Virus record (IMG/VR): IMGVR_UViG_3300042540_001822
Span: 155,476 to 219,475 of that record
DNA length: 64,000 nt
Reading direction: 5' to 3' (one strand)
Source: a virus
In this document: positions 57,112-64,000 of the stretch, piece by piece
Layout of the letters: each line of letters starts with the position of its first letter
How positions within the stretch are numbered: position 1 is the first letter of the stretch
Notes under the pieces: generated by a model
Seen by the model: the letters and a program-made list of their open reading frames with translations, nothing else
What the model was told of the DNA's origin: nothing
The model's database searches: none
Translations under genes and position numbers: made by a program

Positions 57112-58635
57112 TTACAGCTTTACCTTGAAAATTTGGTACTTGAATTTTTCGTTTTTGTAAATTTCAATTCTTGCCTGCCCGTGTTTCATCAAGTAATTTG
57201 TATACCTAGATGAACAAAAATCATCCACAAAATCGATAACATTAACTTTCTCTTTCCCTTCCATCAGCCTCATACCTCTTCCCAAACTTTGTTTGATCAA
57301 AACCTCGCTCTTGTAAGATTCGACCAGAAAAATATTGTGGAGATTGTTGATAGAAATACCAGTAGCAAAAGTTCCAAAGGTCGCTACAAGAATCTTATTG
57401 TCGCCCTCGCCCATTCTAGATTTATACTCTTCCCTTAATTTCTCATCGGTATCCCCATCAACATAAAAAACTTCTTTGGAAGAATCTTGTTCTCTTAATC
57501 TATTCCAGATTTGTTTTCCGTATTCGTCCTTTACAGATTGAAAAAGAACCAAAGAATTTTTAGAAGTTTTAGCAACGAAATCCACGATGTAGGCGATTCT
57601 TTTTTCGCTTTCTACCACCATCTTTCTTTCAATGTTGTAAATTTCCGTACCTTCTAAATTTTGAGAGGTAAATTTCAGCTGGGCTAGTTTGTCCTTGATT
57701 TCTGGATCTAACCAGTCGAGCATGACGACTTTGATAGCCACTGGGGTAGCGTGTTTGTTTTGGAACAAAAAGTCAGGAGAGATTTCTACGATGACCGGAC
57801 CCAAGAATTGCTGGATTGTCAGATGATCTGCTGTTCCCCTCTTGGTAAGAGTTCCAGTTAATCCAAAACGCCACCCGGTCCCCATACATTTTGACATAAT
57901 TTTCTTGATGGACATGGAATTTGTATGGTGTGCCTCATCCACAAAAACAGCGTCTATGCCCTCAAAGAAATCCTGTTCTTGTTTCACCAAAGATTGAAAT
58001 GTTCCGATGATAACGTCACATCCTTCTCTTATCTTGCTGCCCCCGCCTATCTGTTGTATCTTGACCCCAAGTTCTCCAATTCCATAATCCAAAAAGTCGT
58101 CATTTCCCTGAAAAACAAGATTGGTACTTGGAACTATCATCAGAAATTTCCGAATATAATTTCTGGATTTCAGAAAAGCCAAAATCATAAAGGCGATAAG
58201 AGTTTTTCCTGATGAAGTAGCAATCTCCGAAACAGAATAACGATATTTAACAATTTTCCAGGCGGCCTCTATTTGGTAGTCTCTGGGTTTAATTTCTTTG
58301 TCGGCGAAGAATTCATTTACCCAATTTTGGAATTCTTCCAAAGTTAGATCTGAAAGTATTAAAGAATCCAATCCTTCTATCTGAACTTCATATCCAAATT
58401 CCTTTCCTATGCTGAAAATCTCCATCCAAAGACCAACGGGGACTCTCCAAATCAAACCCTTTTTTTCTACGAAACAAACATTACCATCCCAAATTTTTTT
58501 CTTTACCAAAGGGTGGAAGAACCAATTATTTACTTTTTTGGTTAAAGAAATTTCAATCTGTCTTTTCTCCACTTCTGTGACCAGATTGCTCATGATGAGC
58601 CATTGGCGATCTTCGGAGACTGTGAACTTCAACAT
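57112..58635 (-). CDS. uvsW: UvsW-like superfamily 2 helicase
   Basis: A 507-residue helicase with an N-terminal DNA-binding region as in T4 UvsW. IKPRDYQIEAAWKIV (Q-motif-like), EIATSSGKTLIAFMIL (Walker A, about 135-142), FVDEAHH (about 231-237), FGLTGTL (motif III), and VATFGTFATGISINNLHNIFL with KQSLGRGMRLMEGK (motifs V and VI). UvsW remodels branched DNA and moves replication from origin-dependent to recombination-dependent start in T4. The UvsY-like gene lies 12 nt upstream, as neighbours in T4. Confidence 0.93.
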   Translation of the reverse strand: MLKFTVSEDRQWLIMSNLVTEVEKRQIEISLTKKVNNWFFHPLVKKKIWDGNVCFVEKKGLIWRVPVGLWMEIFSIGKEFGYEVQIEGLDSLILSDLTLEEFQNWVNEFFADKEIKPRDYQIEAAWKIVKYRYSVSEIATSSGKTLIAFMILAFLKSRNYIRKFLMIVPSTNLVFQGNDDFLDYGIGELGVKIQQIGGGSKIREGCDVIIGTFQSLVKQEQDFFEGIDAVFVDEAHHTNSMSIKKIMSKCMGTGWRFGLTGTLTKRGTADHLTIQQFLGPVIVEISPDFLFQNKHATPVAIKVVMLDWLDPEIKDKLAQLKFTSQNLEGTEIYNIERKMVVESEKRIAYIVDFVAKTSKNSLVLFQSVKDEYGKQIWNRLREQDSSKEVFYVDGDTDEKLREEYKSRMGEGDNKILVATFGTFATGISINNLHNIFLVESYKSEVLIKQSLGRGMRLMEGKEKVNVIDFVDDFCSSRYTNYLMKHGQARIEIYKNEKFKYQIFKVKL

Positions 58636-58647
58636 CCTTTGATAAAA

Positions 58648-59085
58648 TTATTTGATTGTTCCGCCTCTTAGATATTCTTCTAAAGAAACTCTTTGTTTTA
58701 TACCATATAACATGTGATCAACGGTCTGAACTGTCTGATCCATGAATTTACGGTGGCCTTCTACAAGTTCTATTTTTTGTGTTATCTCGGCTAGATCACC
58801 CTCGATGAGAGTTTTTGTTTCATTGCTTCCATACCTAACATCTTTGTTTTCTTGGTATTCCTTTAATTTTTTTGCTCTTTCCTGTCTCTCTCTTGATGAA
58901 AGCTTAGAGATAATCGAAGCCAGTTTAAAACTGTACTCGATTAAAATTTGTCGAGTGCTAAAAAGTTCGATCTGGGCTTCCGCCACAGTTCTAATGTTCT
59001 TTAAACTCAAAGAAATAACCTGAATTTTCTCTCTCCATTCGGCTCTTTCTGTTTCGAAAACTTTGTGAAAATCTGTCTCTGCCAC
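58648..59085 (-). CDS. UvsY-like recombination mediator (tentative)
   Basis: A 145-residue all-helical protein with GTG start. Its size (T4 UvsY is 137), helical make-up and place next to UvsW fit UvsY, which loads the UvsX recombinase onto gp32-covered ssDNA. Visible stretch: FKLASIISKLSSRERQERAKKLKEYQ then SNETKTLIEGDLAEITQKIELVE. No unique motif, so it rests on size, composition and context. Confidence 0.5.
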   Translation of the reverse strand: MAETDFHKVFETERAEWREKIQVISLSLKNIRTVAEAQIELFSTRQILIEYSFKLASIISKLSSRERQERAKKLKEYQENKDVRYGSNETKTLIEGDLAEITQKIELVEGHRKFMDQTVQTVDHMLYGIKQRVSLEEYLRGGTIK

Positions 59086-59087
59086 TT

Positions 59088-59297
59088 TTAGAATAATTGA
59101 TTTCTGTTGGTTTTTTTCTTTTTATTTAGATCTACTGAGATCGACTTCTTTTGTTTCAATTTTGGTTCTTCGTAGGATGCTAGGTCTTCGATCTTGTCCA
59201 AAGAATTTAGGATCTCAATCTCGTGAAGGGCTATCGGAAATTTGAGCCCATTTTGCTTTTTTGGTGGTTGAATAGGATTGTAATCGTGTAGAAACAT
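59088..59297 (-). CDS. Hypothetical basic protein
   Basis: 69 residues from the ATG at 59297 (MFLHDYNPIQPPKKQN); a TTG 6 nt upstream overlaps the primase stop. Basic C-terminus (KKKKTNRNQLF). Function unknown. It lies between the primase and UvsY-like genes. Confidence 0.55.
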   Translation of the reverse strand: MFLHDYNPIQPPKKQNGLKFPIALHEIEILNSLDKIEDLASYEEPKLKQKKSISVDLNKKKKTNRNQLF

Positions 59298-59299
59298 GC

Positions 59300-60364
59300 T
59301 CAAACCTCCATAAAGTATGTTAAATCTAAAGTTTCTTTGGTAAAATAATCCTCAAATCTTCTGATTTTTAATTTCTTCAAACGAAGATAATTGATCAGAT
59401 CGTTTAAATCCCACTTTTTGTCCAGAGGCAGGTTATGATCCTGTAGAAATTTTTTCCAATTGAAAACCAAATTTCCTTTGGTGAGCATTTCTAAAGATTT
59501 TGTTCTACCTGCTTTGTCCCAATCATACCAAAATCTGATGTCGTCAAATTCAAATGGAAATTTGTTTTCTATAGAACAAAGGCCAACTGAATTTTCCCAG
59601 AACCAAGAATCCATTGGACCTTCAAAAATTGTGATTGTACGATCGAAAGAAATCTGACCAATCCCAAAGACGTGGGATATAGGATCTATCTTGCCACATT
59701 CCATCAAAAATTCTGAGTTGGTCTCTCCCATCATTTTCTCCCAAATTCCACTCAATTTATAAGTGTAATATTTAGAAGCTCTTGTTGATTTTGACATAGA
59801 TCGAACTTGAAGACCAATAATTTCTTGATCTTTTGTAAGATTGAAAAGAAAAAGTCTTTCTTCTGCCGGATCCCAAGCAAATTTCTGATCGGGAACTTGG
59901 TTTCTTCTTTTCAAGTAACCTGCAATGGAAGATTTATCCACATCTTCCAATTTTAAACGTTGTATAAAATCTTTCCTAGGAATAACATATTTTTTAAAGT
60001 CAATTTCAAACAACATAGAAATATCCACATCTCCATAGTGGGTTTTTCTTTTTTCTTTGCTTTCCTTAATGATCTTTAAAATTTCTTTTCTGTCGTCTGA
60101 ATTTAAATCGGATAAAACTTCAAAATCAGTAAAGAAAGCATACCCATCTTTGAAAATACCACAACCACCATTGTAACATTTATAACACAAGGTTGTCAAA
60201 TAAAAGTTCCCTCTTTTTTTTCTTCCAGTAGAGCTATCCCCGCAGTATGGGCAAGAAAAATTAATTCTATTTCCGGCCAGATAAATTTTTTGCCTGGCAG
60301 AATCTCCTGGAAAGGATTTTCTTAAAACAGTTTCGACTAGATTCTCTATTTTGGTAAGTTCCAT
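59300..60364 (-). CDS. DNA primase (DnaG/gp61-like)
   Basis: A 354-residue primase. Zinc-binding cysteines lie at FSCPYCGD (C38, C41) and LCYKCYNGGCG (C60, C63). The Toprim catalytic core follows: TIFEGPMDSWFW (about 246-255, the glutamate) and FWYDWDKAGRTKS (about 276-288, D-x-D). It makes RNA primers for lagging-strand synthesis with a replicative helicase that is not in this window. It follows the gp32 gene and its terminator. Confidence 0.9.
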   Translation of the reverse strand: MELTKIENLVETVLRKSFPGDSARQKIYLAGNRINFSCPYCGDSSTGRKKRGNFYLTTLCYKCYNGGCGIFKDGYAFFTDFEVLSDLNSDDRKEILKIIKESKEKRKTHYGDVDISMLFEIDFKKYVIPRKDFIQRLKLEDVDKSSIAGYLKRRNQVPDQKFAWDPAEERLFLFNLTKDQEIIGLQVRSMSKSTRASKYYTYKLSGIWEKMMGETNSEFLMECGKIDPISHVFGIGQISFDRTITIFEGPMDSWFWENSVGLCSIENKFPFEFDDIRFWYDWDKAGRTKSLEMLTKGNLVFNWKKFLQDHNLPLDKKWDLNDLINYLRLKKLKIRRFEDYFTKETLDLTYFMEV

Positions 60365-60372
60365 GATTTGAC

Positions 60373-60398
60373 AAAAAAGGGGAGGTTTCCCTCCCCTT
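60373..60398 (-). terminator. Rho-independent terminator after the gp32-like gene
   Basis: AAGGGGAGG and CCTCCCCTT form a 9-bp stem with a short loop, followed by six Ts on the minus strand. It lies between the gp32-like stop and the primase start, so primase needs read-through or another promoter. Confidence 0.92.
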
Positions 60399-60422
60399 AT
60401 GATTTTAATTTAATAATAAAAA

Positions 60423-61403
60423 TTAAAGATCTGCGTATAGATCATCCAAAGAAGAAGCAGTTGTGGGTGCTGCCGGTCTCTTTAGACCTGCCTTTGATGC
60501 CTTTTCTGCCGGCTCTTCGTCAGGAACGGAACCTACCCGTGTAGAAACTGCTTCATCGTACAAAGAAGATGATTGAGATGGGGCTTCTGTTTTGTAAGAA
60601 GAAGGTGATGGTTTATTGACACCTCCTAAAATTTCGTTGACCAATCTTCCATCTGGAACTGTATTGCGAATAATAGACATTACTCTTTCGGTCAAATCAT
60701 CATCCCAATCTTTGTAATCAAAGGCCGTGAGATTTTGAGGACCAGACTCCAAATAGGCTGTAATTTCTTTCATGTCCTCTTGGTTTTTCTTCATTTTTCT
60801 TCCTTCAATCTCAATTGGACATTTGTCACCAACAAAAGAACAAAGATCGTAGTTGTTCCATTCCCCTACCTTACGGGATTGGATAGAAAAAAGCTTACCG
60901 CTGAAAAGATCAAATGGGTTGCAAGGATCTCCATATTCGGGTTTGAGCTGTGCTTCCAACATTTCGTTGAGCTTCTTACCAAATTTGAAAATCATAATTT
61001 TTCCTTCCAAATCAGGATTGTTTTTGTCCTGTACAATTTGAATCAAGGAATAATAATCTTCTTTTCGGCTAAATCCTTTGGAAAGCTCTTGATCAGCCGC
61101 CGAATGTGAATTCTTTAATTTCCAGAAGATGTCCTTCAGAATTGATTTTTTTCCAACTGTTGAAGGGCAATCAACCGAAAATTTATCACCAGAAATTGGG
61201 TCGGTCAGATACACGTAGTATTTGTGGATTTTGGATTTTACCGGGTCAGTGATATTCGGAACGAATCTCACCAGTGCCTTGTAAACTCCATCTTTTCCAT
61301 TTTCGGGGTAGGGCTTGTAGAATTCAGATTCCTTACCACCTTTTTCGTTTGTTTTGGTTACAAAATTCTCCAGATCTAAATTGAAGATGTCCAAGTTGCT
61401 CAT
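60423..61403 (-). CDS. gp32-like single-stranded DNA-binding protein
   Basis: A 326-residue protein with gp32 layout. The N-terminal region is followed by the OB-fold core (VYKALVRFVPNI, HKYYVYLTDPISGDKFSVDCPSTVGKKS, DLEGKIMIFKFGKKLNEML, LFSGKLFSIQSRKVGEWNNYD), and a Ser/Pro/Ala linker leads to an acidic end (SSLDDLYADL). The acidic tail recruits other replication proteins in T4. The T4 zinc ligands are not all evident. It coats ssDNA in replication and recombination. Its leader of about 65 nt follows a GATATATA element. Confidence 0.92.
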   Translation of the reverse strand: MSNLDIFNLDLENFVTKTNEKGGKESEFYKPYPENGKDGVYKALVRFVPNITDPVKSKIHKYYVYLTDPISGDKFSVDCPSTVGKKSILKDIFWKLKNSHSAADQELSKGFSRKEDYYSLIQIVQDKNNPDLEGKIMIFKFGKKLNEMLEAQLKPEYGDPCNPFDLFSGKLFSIQSRKVGEWNNYDLCSFVGDKCPIEIEGRKMKKNQEDMKEITAYLESGPQNLTAFDYKDWDDDLTERVMSIIRNTVPDGRLVNEILGGVNKPSPSSYKTEAPSQSSSLYDEAVSTRVGSVPDEEPAEKASKAGLKRPAAPTTASSLDDLYADL

Positions 61404-61469
61404 AATTTTTTAAGTTTTTTTTATTTGTGTGTTTAATTGTGTTCAAAATGAAAAGTTTCCTTTAATTTC

Positions 61470-61937
61470 TTATATATCTTTATTTTTTTGTTCTATTTTG
61501 TATTTATATTGGGCTATGACATCGGAACATATTCCAATACAAGAATCAATTGGATCGTGATGAACTTCGGGCAAAACGGCAATAGAACCCTCAATGGGTT
61601 GTTTTCCTGGATAAACCCAAACAAATCCACGGCTGGTCAAAGTTGCCAAATCGGATTCATGAAAGAAATAGTGCAAATCTGTTTTCATCATTTGAATCAA
61701 AGCCTCCTCATTTTTGATGTGTATCCACAACCTTTTTTCTCTTTCGATCAACCAATCCAAAGTAACTAAATGTTTTCCCTCGTCGTGACCCAAGAAAAAT
61801 TGATTCTCATAGGACCAAAGGTCCACTTCTACATCAAACCCAAGATCCAAAGCTTTGTCGATATAATCTGTCCTATTTTCAAATTCTGGCATCGATCCTG
61901 CCAAATTTCCCCTATGAGAAATAAATTTAAATTTCAT
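61470..61937 (-). CDS. Short glycerophosphodiester phosphodiesterase-like protein
   Basis: A 155-residue protein. FISHRGNLAGSMPEFENRTDYIDKAL and GFDVEVDLWSYENQFFLGHDEG carry the GDPD catalytic set: H8-R9, E20-N21, E37-x-D39 and H51. Family members usually exceed 230 residues, so this is a minimal form with the late barrel shortened. It may act on glycerophosphodiesters or a related phosphodiester. Its stop codon (TAA) is inside the promoter of the gp32-like gene. Confidence 0.75.
   Translation of the reverse strand: MKFKFISHRGNLAGSMPEFENRTDYIDKALDLGFDVEVDLWSYENQFFLGHDEGKHLVTLDWLIEREKRLWIHIKNEEALIQMMKTDLHYFFHESDLATLTSRGFVWVYPGKQPIEGSIAVLPEVHHDPIDSCIGICSDVIAQYKYKIEQKNKDI
61471..61478 (-). promoter_or_regulatory. 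GATATATA promoter element containing an upstream stop codon
   Basis: Minus-strand AAAGATATATAAG; the TAA is the stop codon of the gene at 61470. It lies 67 nt upstream of the gp32-like ATG. Confidence 0.55.
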
Positions 61938-61944
61938 TTTTTGT

Positions 61945-62610
61945 TTATACGGAGTTTAGATCCTGAAATAACTTCAAACAAATCCACGTGGCATCCACAA
62001 GATCGTCTACTGGTTTGTTTACGCTTTTCGCCGGGGTTATCCACTGAGACTGATACATTTGGAGGGTTTTAGTGAGGGTTTCAAAATTTGTTCCTTCCAT
62101 TTTTTGTTCGATCAAAGCATGATACAATTCATCCTTTTTAGCATTTCCCTTCACGGCAAATTTTTTGACAGAGGTTGGGGAGAATACGTGGAAATTTTGA
62201 CTTCCGATTTTTTGGGTAATCTTTGCTCTCAATAAAGCAGTTGCCATAGATATGTCAATAAGAGCGTTTCCGTTGGATGCAAAGCTTAGTCCTTCTATGG
62301 CTATGTGAGTTTTTGGACATTCTATGTGTGGCTCTATCCCAGACCAAAAGAAATCCACCAATTCTAAAAAATAGTCGATCTTTATTCTTTCTTTCGCTGA
62401 GTACTCCTCAGGAAGCTTTTCTTTCGTTAGAAAGGTAAGATTGAAATTTGGTGTTTGTGACAAAACAGAATAAGGCTTGTTAGCAGATTTTAAAAATGAA
62501 TCTTCGCTTCTATCGGATCTTGTTAAACTGCCCCAGAAAAATTTCGAATTAGATAATACACAGTAAGCAGGAGAATTTAGGGAAAAGTCTATCCCTATGA
62601 AAATTGACAT
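61945..62610 (-). CDS. RuvC-like Holliday junction resolvase
   Basis: A 221-residue RNase H-fold nuclease. FIGIDFSLNSPAYCV holds D8, HIAIEGLSFASNGNALIDI holds E106, and KPVDDLVDATWIC holds the C-terminal aspartates (D202, D203, D206). The spacing and G-I-D-x-S start match RuvC-type resolvases of phages. It would resolve recombination junctions before packaging, a task done by endonuclease VII in T4. It starts a unit after a GATATATA element. Confidence 0.85.
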   Translation of the reverse strand: MSIFIGIDFSLNSPAYCVLSNSKFFWGSLTRSDRSEDSFLKSANKPYSVLSQTPNFNLTFLTKEKLPEEYSAKERIKIDYFLELVDFFWSGIEPHIECPKTHIAIEGLSFASNGNALIDISMATALLRAKITQKIGSQNFHVFSPTSVKKFAVKGNAKKDELYHALIEQKMEGTNFETLTKTLQMYQSQWITPAKSVNKPVDDLVDATWICLKLFQDLNSV

Positions 62611-62625
62611 AAATTGAGATTTATG

Positions 62626-62633
62626 TATATATC
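62626..62633 (-). promoter_or_regulatory. GATATATA promoter element overlapping an upstream stop codon
   Basis: Minus-strand GTGTAGATATATACAT; TAG is the stop codon of the collagen-like gene. It is 15 nt before the ATG at 62610. Confidence 0.55.
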
Positions 62634-64000
62634 TACACTATTCTAAATCCTTGAATAAAATTACTAAAATCATCAGTATTTGTAGAAGCTTTCACTGTTG
62701 CAGCATCTCCTGAAGTTTTCTCTGACCTAACCCAAAAATACAAAGTAAGGGGACTAGCTCCTCCAGTTAGAATTAAAGATGAACTAAAACCATTTTGGTA
62801 TTTTGGACTATCTGCAGTAACTTCACTAACCTCGAAAACCCAGACACCGTAAGCTGTATTTATTGCTCCAGTACCGCCGACATTTCCTAAAACAACTTTG
62901 TATCTTTCGACATTATCCGAGTCCACATTTAAATTCACTTGAAAATAAAAGGAAAGGTTCCAGACTTCATTAGCGGCTATTGTAATTGTACCGGATGTAC
63001 TGTTGTAGTCATTTCCAGTATCGTATTTTTCTGAATCTGCTACAAAAGCGTTGGCAGTCGTAAGTGTTCCTGGGTTATTATTTACCACATCATAAGAAGT
63101 TGTTCTTGAAGCACGGAAATAGGTGGATCCTGGGTTAGAGCCAGAAGTTCCTGAGGTTCCACAAGAACAAGAAGTTCCTGATGATCCTGCTGTTCCAGAA
63201 CTTCCAGCACTTCCAGCACTTCCAGAAGTTCCAGAAGTTCCAGAAGTTCCGGGTAAAGAAAAGCTTAATGAAAAAATCTCATCCTCCTTTGCCCCATCGT
63301 CTGCACAAGCTATTTGAAATCCAGTGTATGCATACCAACCATTTTCATCTGAAATTGAGTCTATTCTCCAAATGAAATAAGAACCAGATGTGCAAGACTG
63401 AAAAATCAAAAGGGTCCCAACGGTAAAAGTTCCAAGCAAAGCAGAAAAATCGCTATTGGGGTTATAAGCGAAATCACTAAGAGATAAATTTCTTTCTTCT
63501 GATAAGTCACAAAAGTTATTTGTATTAAAATCAAAATAACCATTACCGGGGTCATTAGGAGCAGATGCATTTTTTTTCCATCTCCACTGGGGAATTGCGC
63601 AACCAGATGTTCCGCTAGATCCAGACGTTCCAGAAGTTCCTGAAGAACCAGAGGTTCCAGAAGAACCAGACGTTCCAGATGATCCTGCAGTTCCAGACGA
63701 TCCTGCGGTTCCAGATGATCCTGCGGTTCCAGATGATCCAGATGTTCCGGAAGAACCAGATGATCCGGAAGAACCAGATGATCCAGAAGAACCGGAAGAT
63801 CCTGAGGATCCACTTGATCCAGAGGAACCGGATGATCCACTCGATCCAGAAGAACCGGAGGTTCCTGATGAACCCGAAGATCCTGATGATCCACTCGATC
63901 CAGAAGAACCAGAAGTTCCCGAAGAACCTGATGACCCCGAGGATCCGCTAGATCCAGATGAACCAGAGGTTCCTGAAGAACCTGATGATCCCGAGGATCC
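62633..64000 (-). CDS. Collagen-like fibre or adhesin, C-terminal part (5' end outside the window)
   Basis: An open frame of 455 codons plus stop that continues past the window edge; a TTG at 63439 could be mistaken for its start, but the frame is unbroken upstream. From the edge: about 133 residues of Gly-Ser-Ser/Gly-Thr-Ser triplets, a short domain (CAIPQWRWKKNASAPNDPGNG to about 63250), a second triplet block with CSC, then a beta-rich C-terminal domain of about 165 residues (YGVWVFEVSEV, LTLYFWVRSEK) like a trimeric C1q/TNF or fibre-tip head. Likely a trimeric tail or head fibre that binds the host surface. Confidence 0.85.
   Translation of the reverse strand, partial: GSSGSSGSSGTSGSSGSSGSSGSSGSSGTSGSSGSSGSSGSSGSSGTSGSSGSSGSSGSSGSSGSSGSSGSSGSSGSSGSSGSSGTSGSSGTAGSSGTAGSSGTAGSSGTSGSSGTSGSSGTSGTSGSSGTSGCAIPQWRWKKNASAPNDPGNGYFDFNTNNFCDLSEERNLSLSDFAYNPNSDFSALLGTFTVGTLLIFQSCTSGSYFIWRIDSISDENGWYAYTGFQIACADDGAKEDEIFSLSFSLPGTSGTSGTSGSAGSAGSSGTAGSSGTSCSCGTSGTSGSNPGSTYFRASRTTSYDVVNNNPGTLTTANAFVADSEKYDTGNDYNSTSGTITIAANEVWNLSFYFQVNLNVDSDNVERYKVVLGNVGGTGAINTAYGVWVFEVSEVTADSPKYQNGFSSSLILTGGASPLTLYFWVRSEKTSGDAATVKASTNTDDFSNFIQGFRIV
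63601..64000. repeat. Triplet-repeat region encoding Gly-x-Ser collagen-like segments
   Basis: Nine-base units encoding Gly-Ser-Ser, Gly-Thr-Ser or Gly-Thr-Ala, with frequent imperfect longer repeats. Likely prone to slippage and length change. A second, shorter block lies at about 63125-63252. The pattern makes misleading open frames on both strands. Confidence 0.85.

Noticed and set aside
63406-63951. Repetitive open frames on both strands in the collagen-like region
   Set aside because: They are frame shadows of the Gly-x-Ser repeats, rich in odd His/Gln/Leu or Phe/Gln/Met runs. The Gly-Ser-Ser frame joins two real domains and is the coding one.
1-64000. Bacterial chromosome or plasmid rather than phage
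   Set aside because: Metabolic genes such as glutamine synthetase and thioesterase are present, but gp32, UvsW, primase, a gp52-like topoisomerase and densely packed small unknown genes indicate a phage. No ribosomal protein or rRNA genes are seen.
1-64000. Stop-codon reassignment
   Set aside because: TAA, TAG and TGA all end recognisable genes at the expected lengths (for example TAG at 48769 and 53319), so the standard code fits.
1-64000. Insertion sequences or integrase
   Set aside because: No transposase or integrase motif was seen. The 16-bp inverted repeat near 20 kb encloses no such gene.

Overview
The window looks like part of a large, AT-rich, T4-like (myovirus-type) phage genome whose host is probably a member of the Bacteroidota. 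The phage assignment rests on a T4-style replication and recombination set: a gp32-like ssDNA-binding protein, a DnaG-like primase, UvsW helicase, a UvsY-like protein, a sliding-clamp-like protein, a family B DNA polymerase, both type II topoisomerase subunits and a RuvC-like resolvase. The host assignment is inference from several signs: start codons preceded by A-rich rather than GGAGG sequence, a Bacteroidota-type histone H1-like (Hc1) gene at 52501-52677, a DUF4494-like gene, a small lipoprotein with a short serine-rich lipobox, and a tmRNA tag beginning GENPFFALA. The standard genetic code fits throughout. Nearly all genes lie on the minus strand; only three small genes (18661, 23195, 48443) are on the plus strand.

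Layout in the direction of transcription, from high to low coordinate. 64000-62633: a collagen-like fibre or adhesin, open at the window edge. 62610-57112: RuvC-like nuclease, phosphodiesterase-like protein, gp32, primase, UvsY-like, UvsW. 57076-49671: probable virion-associated or packaged proteins, including a ligase-NMNAT fusion, a nucleotidyltransferase and Hc1. 49553-41354: Hsp20, an MBD4-like glycosylase, the N-terminal half of DNA polymerase, dUTPase, NrdB, NrdA and adenylate kinase. 41313-35919: a glycosyltransferase, thioesterase, exported protein and two leucine-rich-repeat proteins. 35837-26419: topoisomerase large subunit, UV endonuclease, DnaJ, an L,D-transpeptidase-like protein, topoisomerase medium subunit, clamp and the C-terminal half of DNA polymerase. 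25965-20436: a RimK-retropepsin fusion, thioredoxin, ClpP, a P-loop kinase and tmRNA. 20330-4774: tRNA-Ser and a surface-sugar island of glycosyltransferases, methyltransferases, aminotransferases, acetyltransferases, a PhyH oxygenase, cupin and a thymidylate-synthase-like enzyme. 4538-1: a glutamine synthetase, small proteins, a phosphoesterase and a partial methyltransferase.

Three signals cut across the genes. (1) Many proteins, including several enzymes, carry a short aromatic F-x-x-F motif at one end, often followed by LNE or I/L-x-E. This resembles the T4 capsid-targeting sequence and prohead-protease site, so a set of enzymes may be packaged in the head and injected. (2) A GATATATA octamer recurs just upstream of genes on both strands, often with the previous gene's stop codon inside or touching it; it is a candidate late promoter. 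(3) A phage tmRNA with an unusually long 23-residue tag lies close to a phage clpP, suggesting a phage-borne tagging and proteolysis module. The DNA polymerase is split between motifs A and B into two genes about 19 kb apart.

All family names come from reading motifs by eye; no database search was run.
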